NCBI GenBank assembly: GCA_024734555.1
Contig: JANPWX010000076.1
Coordinates: 2,744,051 to 2,808,050, forward strand
Direction of reading: 5' to 3'
Length of the DNA: 64,000 bases
DNA from: Trochalopteron elliotii
Lineage: Eukaryota > Chordata > Aves > Passeriformes > Leiothrichidae
The notes beneath the pieces are model-generated. The model was not told the origin of the DNA. It ran no database searches and worked only from the letters and a program-made list of their open reading frames with translations. A program made the position numbers and the translations under genes. This document shows, one piece after another, positions 28,801 through 43,800 of the stretch (positions within the stretch are counted from its first letter, which is position 1; each line of letters starts with the position of its first letter).

Positions 28801-31800
28801 CATGATCAGTCTGCTGGAAGGCTTTCAAGAGATTTACATGCTCAGAACACTGTCCTATTTTGTTTATAAATCATTGTGAAGAAAAATTAAAACAAGAAAT
28901 ATACTCTTGGAAATGTATCAAAATTGCAGGGTCTCCTTCTTCCTGAAGAGTGAAAAAAATATCTCCTTATTAATGGCTTGTTCAGAACTAGTGGAATTAT
29001 TTGGAAACACAAACTAAAATAATCAATCAACAATCATTATCTGCCCTGCATTGAACTTTGTCTGTTTTGCAGGCATGACCATCAGCGTTGAGAATGGATT
29101 CCAAATGAACCATGGGTTAAAAGCTATTTGCAAACTATTTAAAATTCTTTATTTGGAGCCCTTGACATAAACTACTGTACAGAAACAAAATGCATAATCA
29201 TGAATATATAGACCAATACCTTGTCCACATATTAATTGACAAAGTGTTCATTTCTAAATTGAAACGGCATGGTAAAAGAACCAAATGTATGACAGTCTTT
29301 AATTACATAATTTTTCTTAACACCATACATTTCTAGAAAAAATAAACGTAATTCCTTTCATTTGCATTTATTTGCAGGAATGCTGGTCTTTCTGATTGTA
29401 TATGCAATTAACTTTTTGAACATATAAACTTCAACCAGTCTTCTGTTCTTCTGAAAAGAAGTTAAAAAGATTTTTTTTTTTAATGACAGACTGCCTGATG
29501 TAAAAAGATAAGTGACTTTGCTTTCAAAAGACACAATTCTATATTTTCATGACCTTGACTCATTACTATGTGGACAAAGTTAAAGAAAAGATAGTGCTGA
29601 AAGGTGCACTATCTGTTAACTTCAGAGTGATTAATGACAAGACAAGTTATCAGGTATCTCAGAGTTGAGAACCCATTAGCTTGGGAGAAAGCTGAAAAGC
29701 CAGGGGGAAGAAATAAGTCATAGTAATAAAAGGAGGTGAAGAAAAAATGCAGTTCTCTTGACTATAGATTGATATGCTCTTGTAGCCATACTTAGTGCCA
29801 AAAGAAAAGGCAAATTACTGCTCATGTTGACTCTGGCTTTACATTCAAACAAACTACCATGTTAACCAGTAAGCACTAAGTGCTTAAGTAAGAGAAAAAA
29901 ATAACAGATGCCAGCAGCAAACCAAAGAAATTATTCTCTAGAGTGAGTTCATAAAACCAACAAAAAGAGTTCAAATAAAGGAAAAAAAAAAATTGCCATT
30001 TTTCCTCACTAACATAATTACAGAAAGAAACCTAGGCAGTATTAAATAAAATTACAAGTGTACAATATAATTTAAATCTATTAACTATGTACAAAATTTC
30101 TTTTTCTTCAGACTCTAGAGTTCTTCAGTCTACTCAATGTACTGTCTTAAAACTATTACAAATTTGCCTTTTGCAAGGATATCCATTGAAGAAAAGGGAA
30201 ATACTTAGGATGAATTGATCTCAAGAGGAATCGTATGAAATTTGCTTTACATTTCCAACTTCTCTGTGTTTGCAATGATCTCCATAATTAAAAAAAATGT
30301 ATTCTTCATACAGCAGAGCATTTTTCTACAGGAATGAACTGTAGTACGAACTCCATGAATGATTTCTTGTGCTAATAAGCACCCACAGAAGTTTCTGTAT
30401 TGTACAATAGTTTAACACAGTGTGCAAAGGCGTTGTGTTTTGAATAAAAGTGGTTTCAGGAACAGTTCTGGTTATGTTTTCTTTTTATAAAACAATAGCA
30501 ACAAAAACCCCACTGATATAAGCAAAACATGCTTTAGTTGTCAAGTGTTGATAAAATGGTGCCTACTAAGTGATATTCTACAAAATTAATTGAATAAAGA
30601 CTACCTGCTAGCTTTAAAGGGCAATAATAACAGTAAGAAACTGTGAAACTGCAGCTTTTTGTACTGAACACTTATTAAGCTCTTTATTCCTGCAGTGAAA
30701 TAGATTTCTTTTGGACAAATCCGGGGAACAGTGCATGCCTATGCTCTACATCAACATGCAGTCATGGAACACCTAAGGCTACAGTGGTCAGGTCTTTCAC
30801 ATGCAGGTCATGGCAGTGACAAATCTAAGCAGGGAAGACTGTGAGTATGGAGAGGAAGCAGGCACTGCACCCTAGAGCTCATGAAAGCTTCTAGATTGGG
30901 ACAGGACTTTGGGAAATAAGTGATCTCTATCCAAACTGTGATAAAATACCTTCTGAACAAATACCACCTAATCATCAAGGCACCCACACTCTATAATGAT
31001 TTTGATATTCTATAATTCTCTAGCATGCAGTTGACATATTTAGGCTCAAGCCTACCCAGTTTGGATGTGTTTGCTGCCTATCTTCAGTGACATAACTGAG
31101 ATAATGGAATTAAATGATATTTATTCACTTCTAAGTAACATACACCAAGGACATCAGCTTATTTATTTTTTGACACACCACATGCATACCCAAGCTCAGT
31201 GAAGATACAAGAAATAGGAGCCTCTCTAAACTCTCCCAAATTTTGACAGGCTATAAAAGATGAGGGAAAGTCATGCATATCAGCCAGAAAGAATTCACTG
31301 CATGAAAAGCAACAGTTATGGGAAATCAGAATTAATTTTAATAAAACAGAGCTATGCTCACTTATTGTGGAGAAGATCATATTAGTTTCACAAAAACTTA
31401 CTGCACAATGCATGCATCTTAGGTCATGACATTTTGACATGTTAAAACATATTTATTCAGAAATATCTTTATTTAGAGACACAGTTATAGTGATCTAATA
31501 CTTTTGGTAGATTTGACACATCAGTGAGAAAATCAATGGTTTTAAAAGGACAATAATAAATGTGTATAATTAAATCCAGTTTAATTTTGTGCCAAATAAT
31601 GAATCACAAAGTTAAAAAAAAAAAAAAACTACATTGAAACCATGAGTACACAGTGAGTAGATAAGGTTTGACTATTTGGTTTTCATTCATAAAACCAAAT
31701 AAATGCTTAAGCCTTTTGTTCCTCTTGTCCAATAAAGCCATGGTTACCTTGGAGCTGCAATTCAGAACATTCAAGACATATTTCTTGCATTTCAAAATGT

Positions 31801-34800
31801 GTGTTTATTTACAGAATGCTGTTTGACTTGGGGTTTTCAATTTTTTGTAAATGATCACTGAACTAAATCCATAAATTATGTTGGTCACACTGGAAAATGA
31901 GTCTGACCCAAATGAGAGTGTGTAATAACAAATTATTGAAATTTGCTGGGGACAGCTTTTGCTGTGTATGGGTTTCAAAATACTGCAGAAAAATAGGATA
32001 CAATCCAGTGAAATGTGCAGAGTCTACAATTAGATAAGAATATTCATCTATGCAATAACTAACTAAACAGTATTTAGAAATTAGTTTCATGCAATTACAG
32101 CTCAACAACCAAAATGTAAATCAGTAATTTTTGTCATTCTAAAAATATTTGTTTAAATGGAAATACTTTCCTTATAAATAATTTTAAAAAATCTGTAAGT
32201 CATAAAATGCATTCTCCTCTACTGTTTTTCCTTTAGGCATAGATTGTAATTTGAGGCCATCAAATCATGGACTGGTTTGGGTTGGAAGGGACCTTTAAAG
32301 GTCTCCTAGTCAAACCACCTCTGGAAAGAGCTGGGAAACCTTCAACAAGATCAGAGCCCAGGTCCAACCTGGCCTTGAATATTTCTACCATCTAGCACCT
32401 ACCACCTGAATAGATAAGTAGAAGCCACAGACAGGAAAACTGAAATGGGAATATGCAATTTGTTCTTACTATGATCATATAATTTCCATATATTATCTAC
32501 GCTATGCCTTGTATTGTTGACTATATTAAGTCAGGAAGTGCAAAAAAGTAGAAAAATGACATGTCAATGCTGTCGGTAGAGTTTAGAAGTGCTTGGCCAC
32601 CTTAACTGGAAAGCTTTGGGTTGCCAAACTGGAGGAAGTAAACAAACCATTTGTGATTACTGAAAAATCCATTTTGTACATAAGGAACTGGTAGGCCAGC
32701 TACTGGTGTCACAGAGGGTCAGCTGGTTATTTTACTACTATTAAAGGTAATATACTTACTATGATGAAAGAACAAAGGAGATAAGAAAACGCTAGTGTCA
32801 CAAAGTTGATGGAATGAGGTGGCAAACTCTTGAGTTCTTAGTTAAAGAAAGGACCTAGATAAGCATAGCTCTAGGATAAAATATAAAAATAGTATACTAC
32901 TGAGTTTCAGAACACTGGTCATCATTACTGTAATACTTTAATCAGCTGAGAAGGAAAAAATATACTTTCATACACAGTCTAGGTATAGAAGTTTTCTAGT
33001 TAGATCATTAAGAGGTAGTTTGGAAGCTGTAGATGTCAGAATTACCTATGTAACATGAAGTTTGACTGCAGATATCAACCTATAGGTTGCTACATGTCAC
33101 AGGATATCTGACAATTATGATTTAAATACCAATCGTAACACATTAAAGGGTTCAGATTCAATTAATCAGAAGAGCAGAGAATAAAAAATTAATGGAAGTC
33201 ATTCTCAATTATTTAGCTTTTTGAAAGATCAAATGGAAAATGTCAGGTAATCAAGCTATTTGCAAATACCTGGAAGACAATAAAGATACCATAAAATAGC
33301 ATAAATAGACAATACAAGCTATAAGCTACAAATCTTGTCAAACCAGTCTATGTTTAAGGAAAACAACAAGTATGTTAATGACATTTATATCACATTTATT
33401 GTAATATAGAATTTGACATTGATTTTCATAAATAGTTGAAGAAAATATATTCTACTTGTATCTCAGATTACCTGTTCAGTTGAAAAAAATATGTAAAATA
33501 GAAAGGGAATCATTATAGAAACTCTTGCTTAAAAGAAGAAGAAGAAGAAGCTTCTAAAATTAAAAGAGCAGGTTTCACAAAGACAATTTGAATAAATTTG
33601 TGTTCAGTTTAAGGAAGAAAAACACATAGTCTTGGAATAATGTGCTGGCAGCTTCCAAATACAAAGAAAGATTTCAAGATTTTCCCTCCAAGAAAATCCT
33701 GTAATAGCATGAATGACCAAAATAGGGAAACCCATTCCATAGACGGAGTCAGCATGGAAATCAGCATGGTGTGTTGAGGACTGTTCAATGCTACACAGTC
33801 TGGGGTTACCAGAAGCTATACAGATAAAGATTATTTATACTATTTTATCTTTTTTTACCATTACTATTATTTTGCTAGCCATTTGTCTTAGGGTGATTCA
33901 GAAGTTTTCTCCCAAATTTGCCCTAAACAAAGACACTATTATAGATATAATTTGAAATTATCATTTAGGATAAGGCTTTACAGAGCCTGAGTGCCTTTCT
34001 TCTTGAGGTCTTAGCAGACCAGCACCCTCTGGTAAATAATTTCATGCTAGGAAGTGCTACAAAATAAAGTGAGGGACAATGACTAGAAATCCCGTACTGG
34101 TTATCTTGTTGCAGCCCAATAAAAGAAAATATTGTTTTTCATATAGGGAATGTTTTAAGTATCCAGCACTGGAGAAGAAGAATGAAGTAGATAATACTGG
34201 CATTAATTTAATATTACATTTCTTTGATTTTTTTCAGCTCGCATGGAAGTCAGGCATCATACACTACCTCACAGGATGTTTTTGGCTTTGTAAAAGGCAA
34301 ATGTGACATGTGCTTGAGTTCTTTTAAAAATAATTTCATCAGAACATTCTTCAAGTATAAATGTTGAGCAAAGCTAGAGTAAAAGGTAAAAACTGGCAAA
34401 TAAACAAGCTGCTTAACATGAATGCTAAAATGTTTTAAAATGCTAATGAGGGAATATATAAATATCAATAAAATGCAAAATGATATCACATCAAACATCT
34501 TTGCAGTGGCTTCAAATTATATGCATCCCTATGATGGTGCTATTGCACAGCAATTCAATGGAGATGATCAAAATCTATCAAGTGATGCAAAAGAAATCCT
34601 GAATCCTGGTGCAAGGCGAACAATTCAGTACCATTAAATCATTCATCTATCATTTCTGACAAAATGCTAAATGAAACTTAAGCTACCCATCAAGAAGCAG
34701 ATAGCAGCAGTACCACCTTTGTGATATGCTTAAAACTACTTAACAGCTGCAATAGAGTCATTCAATAGAAACTTGCAGCACTCCCACCAAAATACAGAAA

Positions 34801-37800
34801 TATAGGAGACATTACTGACTCAGAAAGACTGTTTTTGACAAAGTTCATATAAAGAACATTTTTTCACTTGAAAGATAATGTTCATCTCTTCAAATAGAAA
34901 AATGACTCCTCAGGCATGATAATGACCATACTAATTCTCCCAGTGATAAAAATACTATTAGGAGAATTATGCTTGACAGTACTGATCCTAATAAATTTCT
35001 AGCTAATCTGTTCTGTTTCTGATTTTGCTGGTTTTGCCTGGGACAAAGTGAATTTTATTCATAGTAGTTAGTATGGTGCTGTGTTTTTGATTTGTGACGT
35101 AAACTGTTCTGTACAATCAGGCATCTTTTAGTTATTGCTGACCAGTGCTTACACACAGCATCAAGGCCTTTTCTGCTCCTTGCCCCACTCCACCAATGTG
35201 CAGGCTGGGGGTGCTAAAGGAGGTGGGAAGGAACATGCCCGGGATAGCTGATCATAACAGATCAAAGTGGTATTTCACACCATATGGTGTCATGCTCAGC
35301 AACAAAAAGCTGGGAAAAGAAGAAAGAAAAGGAGGATATATGGACTGATGGTGCTTGTCTTCCCAAGTAACAATTACATGAGATGGAGCCCTGCTTTCCT
35401 GGTGATGGCTGAACAGCTACCTGCCCATGGGAAGCGGAATTCCTCAATTTGCTGTTCATGTGTGGACAGGCTTATCTTTACCCATTTTTTTATCTACACC
35501 CACGAGTTTTCTCACCTTTATCCTTTTGATTCTCTCCCCCATCTCCCTGCTGGGGAGTGAGAGAGGCAGGGTAGGGCTTTCCTGCCGTCTGGAGTTAAAC
35601 CATGACCCTGATCAAAGCTGGTATGATTTGTACAACAAAGGAAACTGTAAAATAACCTGCAGCAATGCAAGACACTCAGTACTATCAGCTATCAGATTCC
35701 ATGTAGGCTTGAGGAAAAAAACATTATACAGATAAGTTTTCAAATATATTTTTTTAATTCATGATGGGTGAGACACATCCTTGTTTATAGTAGACTTTAG
35801 TTCTTTCAGTAATAAAAAGTTACAATGCAATTATTTATTTGATAGTACAACCTGTACGTTGTACTTAATTGGCAGAAAGGAATCTGTATTTGTCAGCATA
35901 TTTAAGAGAGACACTTTGTGCTAAATCAAAATTTATGTAATTGCTGGACTATAGACTGTTCTTTGCCAATCATTATGTACATATTAGGATATATGCCATA
36001 AATGATCAACTTTTTGATAAAAACAAGTGATTAAGCCTTTCCATTAACATCGAGGAAATTAACGTCCTCATCCATCTTCACAGCATTGAAGAGCTCGAAG
36101 ATGCTGAAAAGTCAGTTAGATCTGTGGATTGCTACTGAATAACTTAAAAATCTGTATGAGAATTTAGCTAGGCTGACAATATAACTGATAAAATATACAT
36201 GGATGACAAAGAGATGAATTCAAGTTCTGTTTTGGGACATTAAAAACTCATCATTCATTATTTTGAATGCAAGTATGTTCTATTCATTTTTTCAAAACCA
36301 GTTTTGTGTAATGTGAAGAAGTTAAGAAACTTGCAGTCATCAGAATAAGCATCTCAGTGCTTTCCATGTAAGTCTGTATGAATTATTTTGCTGACATAAA
36401 CTGACAGAATATAATTTTGACTACTGAGAAAAACAACACAGCTGGATGCTTTTTTAAGAAAAATAATACACTTTTCCAGGTGTCTCTATGTCAGGTAATA
36501 GACTGCTGCAACCTGTTTTCACTGACCAGATAATATATACATACATGGCTGAAATGAAGGCTGATGAAACACCGCATGGGTGTGCTCAAGATAAATCTGA
36601 AATGAAGTGGCAACAGTACCGCTCCAAGGTATAAGCTAAAGGCTAAGAGTAGTATGTTGGGTCTGAGAACCTATGTTAATATTGCTAAGGCCTTCAAGCA
36701 AAAATTGATTGAAAAAAGAGACTGCAGTGGAAAGTGCAAAATATTTTTATGGCAGTTATCTTACTAATTGTCTACAAAATAGCATGATAATTTACAGTGG
36801 CTACAAATTATGATGCTTTCAAAAAATGAGACTAATTTTTCATGAAGAAGCCATAAAACTGAATTTTCCCATACTGAATTAGCAATGGCTCTGTAAAAAC
36901 ATATCTGGAAAAACATCTGGAAACAGTTTGAGATTTAATCTATTCTGATGGAAATCTGGCACTGCAGGGCTTTAGAGTGAGGGGGCACTCAGAGAAAGAA
37001 TAAGACTTACAGATTTACAGTTGTGGTGATGTGTAGATGAAACTGTCCAATTTTTGGAAACAAAATGTTTGTATACTAGTCCTGTTTTTATTTTAGCTAT
37101 AAATATATATTTTTAATATTCTTCTGGAAAAGCCTAGTAACATATAGACTGCAATCAATTTAGCTAAGCAAATATACCTACCGTTTCCACCTGGATGTTG
37201 ATGATATATATTAAAGTTGTTTTTTAAGTCTGATCTATTATGTGAAGACAGCCAACACAATATTAATTTGTGGGGATGAAGCCAAGTGGAATAACACATG
37301 TTTACATTCAGAAAATATCTACCTTGTCATGGTCTTCTGCTTGGCTGTTTTCTCTCACATAGATGATAGGTAGTTTAGTGTAAAGGCCTTTAAAGTTATA
37401 ACTTACTTCATTGCAACTTATAAATATGATACAGAGTCTCTCCTGCCAGACAATGTTAATTTATTGATTTTACTGCTGTGGACAAGTCAGCAGTGACACC
37501 ATTGCCTTTTACTTCTTATGGTTTTCTTAGCAACTATATTGCCATGTTAACCTTCTGTTATTATTCATTTCTTTACTTTATATTTTAACTAAGGATATTA
37601 ATTTATTTTGTGCTTCTTTATTAGAGATTATTAAACTCTTAAATTATTCTTAATTTATTCTAAAGCATCAACAAGTTCTTAGAAAATTCTGTATTTTCTC
37701 TACAGCACTCTATTACAGCATTCTTTAGTTGTATAATTTAGTCTTCTTTTTCAGTATTCCTTTCTCTCAAATCATTTTAACTGCCATTAAAACTGCTGTT

Positions 37801-40800
37801 TCATATCCCCTTTTTCCAATTAGTATGCCTTGAGGATTCATATGAGACTGCTATTGAGTGAGCTGAATTGAAAATACTGTATGGTATTAGCAGGAGCTCA
37901 TTATACTATATACAGTATATAGTTCAGCCTGGAGAAGAGAAGACTGAGGGGAGATCTCATGGTGGTCTTCACCATCCTCATGTGGGGAGCAGGAGGGGCA
38001 GGAACTGATCTCTTCATTCTTGCAGCCAGTGACAGGACTTGAAGAAATGACATGAAGCTGTGTCAGGGGAGGGGTAAGTTTGACATCAAGAAAAGGTTTT
38101 TCACCCAGAAGTTGTTTCAGGGTTGGGCCCTGGAACAGGCTCCCCGGGGAAGTGGTAACAGCACCAGTCTGACAGAGCTCAAGAAGCATTTGGACAGTGC
38201 TCTCAGGCACAGGGTGTGTTTCCTCTGCAGAGTCAAGAGCTCTGCAGGGTCAGGAGTTGGACTTGATGATCTTGATGTGTAGCTTTCAACACAAAATATT
38301 CTATTGTTCCATGATCTGGAAAATGTGGCAAAAATTGGTGGCAAAAATTTGCATCGGCAATCCTAAAGTAAATAAATCAAGCAAGAATGATTCTTTTCTG
38401 GTTGTTCTGTGGCTACTAATGCAGCTAAATTTGCTTCAAGGGAATATATGAATTAGAAGACTTTTTGGATTGCAGAGCCCCATAACCTCTTGAAAGTACT
38501 ACATTGTAGATTCACTTTTATAATTATAAACAATCTATATTTCGGAAGATGTGGGATCCCTTTGAATAGGCAGGGCAAAGGTATTATTTCCAGAATGATG
38601 TTTGATTTGGACTTTAAACTATAAACCAACAGAGTAGAGAGAGATTTACCAGCAGCCTGTAAGGGAGTGACAGACAGGGCTGACTAGAGTTTGAAGTGAC
38701 CTGAATGAAGGGGAACACAAAACCAATAAACACGGCTTAAGCAAGACCACCTCCAGCATTTGCATGAAAGCAAAGAAATGCCTACAAAACACTATTATGG
38801 AAAACAAAGAGACTGCTTTTGGCAATCAGCACACCAAGGTGTTTTATTTCAGGTACCTCTGCACATGAAGAATAACATGAGAAACTGGAGATCTTTGTGT
38901 TCTTGTAGGACTATAATCTTGTTGGTATCACAGAGATTTGTTTAGATGGTTTGTTTAATGAATGCTCCAATGGAGGAATACAGGCTCTTTAGGATCAGCA
39001 GGGCAGACAAAGAATGAGAAGTTGCTCTCTATGTGAGTAAAAAGCAGAAACATGTGGAGCTCCACGTGGATATGGATGATAAGCTGACTAAGATCTTATG
39101 TGTGAGGATGAAAGAGCAGAGTGGTATAGGTGACAAGTGTGAGGCTGCTGTAGACTGGCTGACCAGGAAGAACAGATGGGTGGTGCCTTCTCTGAAGAGA
39201 GAAACAGTCTTGTGTTCACAGGACTTTGGCCTCATAGGGAACATCAACTACACTGATATCTGGTCAAGGAACAGCATAGCAGGGCATAAGCAATCCAAGA
39301 GGTCCTTAAGGAGCATTAATGACAACTTCCTGACCCAAGTCATAGAGGGGCAATGAGGACAGATGTTCTAGTTGACTTCATACTCACAAACAAGGCTAAC
39401 TGGGGATGTGAAAGTTGAAGTCAGGCAGACCTCTAAACTGTTTATGGTTTGAAGAAATTATTTTTTTTTTTAACTCCTTACAAGTATAACATTTAACACA
39501 TTTATTTTCTTTGTCTTGCAGGTCACCCAAGTCTTCCTGTAAAACTTTTCTAATTCTCCTTTTTATTGAAGGAACATCTTATTTAGCAAATTTCATTACT
39601 ACAGCTTTAACTTCTTTACTCAAGTTGCAACAATTGTTGTTGTCACTGTTTATCATCCCTCACGCATATTTGCACCTCTCACTTTCCTAACAACCAGTCT
39701 TCACCAAGAGGTGGAAATTTCCAGATGTAATCATCATTCTATGTGGGTGTCTGATACAGATCTATAAATCACAATATTTTGAGCATTTATAGATGAATAT
39801 GTTATTTGATTGCAATAGGGTTTTCACCAGAAATTAGTTATATTAAGCAAGGTGAAGCTTATTCATTTTCCTATTAGAAGCTGCAGTGGAATCTGTGGAT
39901 ATAGAACAGCTTAATATTGTATCACACACTTTTATAAAAACATAAGCAGTCAGGTACTATGATTTCTATTATTTTGCATAACATTTTTGCTATTGTAGGT
40001 CCTATCAATAAAATTCCCTGTTGCATACAGGTAGGAATCTTATAAAAAAAAGCTTTATAAAATCGGGGCATAGGCCTCTTACTTTTCTAAGTACAGCTAA
40101 GCAGCTAGCTAAGTTCCCATGTGAAAGAATCTTGGGAATGAAAGTCAGTTAACACAACAAATTATTCTTGTGAGAAAAATAAGTTTGCACCAGCAAAAAC
40201 AATAAATCTATCCCATGATAATCAGTGAGTAAAATATGTAAACAATCCAGGAGTAGAGAGATTTGATGGACAGGTAAAATGCCAATGAATTGAGCGGCAA
40301 GAAAACTACTAGCCAACTGGAGTTGAACACGAGGTCTGTAAAAACTCTATAAAAATGAGTTATGTGAATAAAAAATTGGCTTTTTCTGCATGAAGAAGCT
40401 GATTCCTGTCTGCTTGTTACTACAACAATTCCCTTTTCATGAAATCTGAGTTTGATTATTTTTCTCTTGCTGTGTCCTACATATTATAATAGGGTACATC
40501 AATGTGATACCTATCATGCAACTCATTTATTCACACAAAATTCCAGTGAGGCTACAGTTGTCCAGTGAATAAGCAGGAATTCATGTTAAAACACCTGATC
40601 TGTATTCTTGTCTCTTACAGTGTCCTAATGAATGACTTAGGAGGTTCAGATTTGGTTTCCTGGAATTCAGCTGACATTTTTTTAGTCATAAAATCTTTGG
40701 AGAAGATATACTTTTGCTTCCATAGTCCTTAGTACAACAATGACTGAAGTTGCAGAATTAATGTAAGAGTGGTATCTTCTAATTTTTCAATTCCATAGTA

Positions 40801-43800
40801 TTCTGTCTTGTTCTGTTTTCTTCCTTCTTGGTATGAATTTGATAAGCTATTATTGTCAACCCACTGTGAAATAGTAACAGTAACCTTGTATTGTTGCTCA
40901 TAAACTAGGGATTTGATTTCAAACTTTTTTCTTTTAGAAATTTGTTACTTGCTTAATGCTGAGAATTTTAAACAGTCTTCTGTTCAAAGTGGCAGTAACT
41001 TTATTGACTATGTCACTTTCATTATTTCCTACAGAATTTGTCTTCCTTCTAGAATGTCTATTATTTTTAATATTTGGTTTGTCAGAGTTTGTGAGATTTC
41101 AGTATGCTTTCTAAGCTTTCCTATCACCTTGTGGGTTTTATTTTTTTCCTTTTAGTAAGTGTAATTTATAACTCTGTAAGTGAAATGGCAGCACAGGCAG
41201 AACCAAAAAGAAATATTACATCTCCATTTTTTCATCAATATTAACCCAATATATTGCAATGTATACTTTGTCTTCACCAATACAACTGTGATTGCTAAAT
41301 ATGAATAATGACAGTCAAACCATGAGCAATCTCTGTTGTATTATCTACCTATCTGTCTATTCATCCATCACCCCACAATCCAATCACTTCCATAAAAATG
41401 AATAGTGATATATTTTATGGACTTAATGGAGCTTTTGGCATATCTCCCATTTCAGGCCCAGCATTGTGTGAGGTAGAGCCCTTTTGTTCTTGGTATTTGC
41501 TGTGGTTTATGGTTAACAAAGAATGCCATATTTCAGCAACCTTTCATTCATCAGCCTCATTGACTACTGCAGATTCCCAACCATAAGCAATATTAAGAAC
41601 ACTCACTTTTGCCTTTTTGCAAAGAGTGTTTCTGGTTTTATTTCTACCACTTCCATTCCTCTTATTTCTCATTATTTTATCTCTTTTTTTGTATCAAGTT
41701 TTGTTGTTTTTTTTTTTTTTTTATTTCTCTTCGAATACTGATTATGAAACTTTAAAATGTCTTTCTCTAAATCCTCGTATCTATTCACTTTATTAGCTGA
41801 TACCACATCCTGAGCCTATATTCTGTAAAGTATCACAAATTCAGTTTTATAGAATCAAATCTCTTTTTCCTATTTTTTTCTTTTTTTTGCCACTCCTCCA
41901 CTATGCCCTCTTTTGTGGTCTCATCCTATCTTTTAAAGTTATACAAAAAGTTATTATTAAATCTTGGCTTTAAATGCTTTGAATTCTACACTGATTAGAG
42001 TTACATGAAACAGTTTGGATAACATATCTGTAAAGTTCTATCAAGAAAAGAAAACATGTACTTCTGGCCATATAGAAATGCTCTTGCTGCTTTCTACTGC
42101 TTGTAATATTTCATATTTTATATATATATATAATCAAATAAAGATTATTAAATAAAGATTGGTGTGTTTGAAGTTGTAAGAGAAGCAGCATTCTTTCCCA
42201 AAAGAAACTTTTACAGAACTGGATACTTCATTAATAAATACTATTGATGATATTCCCTTTCATGCAGCACCTAGCAGATGTTGAAACAAACTAAAATCAA
42301 CAATTAGCTAGAATTTATGTCCAAACATTTTCTCATTCCCTATTTCCCAATTAATTTACACCTTTTGATTAATCTCCTTTTATATTTTAATGAAATGAAT
42401 TCATAAAATTTCTCCATCATATTTTAGGTATTTAGCTGAAACATGCAGTTACTACCTTGCTTACTGTGATATCTTTGTTGTCAGTGGAGAGACAGACAAT
42501 TCTAGGTCAGACCAGGCAAGATCAAAATGAGTATCTCCACTGACTTCATATTATGATTTTGCTAAAATCTGAAAAAAAACACTGTTGAAAACATACCGAG
42601 AATTCCAATAGTGACTCTGATGCTACTTATAATCAGTTGAGTAAATGATACATATACTGATACTGATACTGATGATACTGATACATATACTGATACATAT
42701 ACAGTGATGAGCTTTTAAACACCAGTGCTTTTCATTGTAAGCTATTGCAGACTAGACAGGTATGTAAAAGTGGATCATCAGAAGACTTTGGGAGGGGTTC
42801 TGAGTTCAAAGCAGAGGCTTTAAAAATATGATGCTCATTAATTGGCCAATTGATATAAAATTGTTCAATAAGCTCATGAAGCCGTCCATAACTTACAGCA
42901 TGTCTGGAAGTGTCTTTATAGTGCATATGAAAATATACTACATGAAAAAAGAATTGATTCTACAGGTGTTGTGCTTCAGAACTGCATATGCAGGCTGATG
43001 AATCTGGTATCCTACAATGTATTATGACATACCTAAGTATTGTTCCATTGTCATTAAAGAAAATTTTATTTAGTATTTGGTCAGAAACTTTTCTGATTCA
43101 TTGGTCTCATTACCCATTTTTAGTGCCTGTCTGTTTAAACCAGATATAACATTTGAGATAAGTAGACTCAAAATCATATAGCTAATTTACCTTCTTCAAA
43201 AGAAATGTAAACATCTGGGGTTTTTTTCATATGTCATTGTCTTGTCTTGGTATACCAAAAATATTACTACACCTCCACTCAGTGCCATTCTGAGTACACC
43301 TTTCTTCCACACTTTCTTTGACCTCACTTCACTCCACTCCAGACTGCTACACACCCTGTAGGGAATACCTGCTCCACAACAGTCTTCACCACCAGCTGAA
43401 AAGGAATGTCTGCTCTGGTGCCTGCAGCACCTCCTCTCCCTTCCTTCGCTGGTCTTGACATTCACTGAGCTGTTTCTCACTTTTGTTTTTTTACTTTCTT
43501 CCTCTATAAGTGTGCAGCATTTTACCCTTTCTCAAGAACATTTCACCCAAGGTGCCCCCACCTTTGCTGTGGGCTTAGCCGTGACCTGTACCGCGTGGGT
43601 TGGAGCTGGATGGAACTGCAGCTTTAACCAGGCACTCTATATGATGATAAATATGGCTAAGCCTCCTGAAAAAAGGAGATGGAGTCTCCTTTTGGATATC
43701 TTATCCTTTTTTTTTTTTTTAAATTTTACATCCTCTTAAATAATAATGGTATCAAGTAACAGCCTCCTCTTTTGCACATATGAAAACTCTTTGTAAAGAT

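Noticed and set aside
30700..31020. Possible CR1 copy
   Set aside because: Only the final TATTCTATAATTCT resembles a CR1 tail; the diagnostic 3' blocks are missing.
34422..34637. 71-codon plus-strand open frame with a polar C-terminal half
   Set aside because: No recognisable family, splice sites or conservation evidence; length is expected by chance here.
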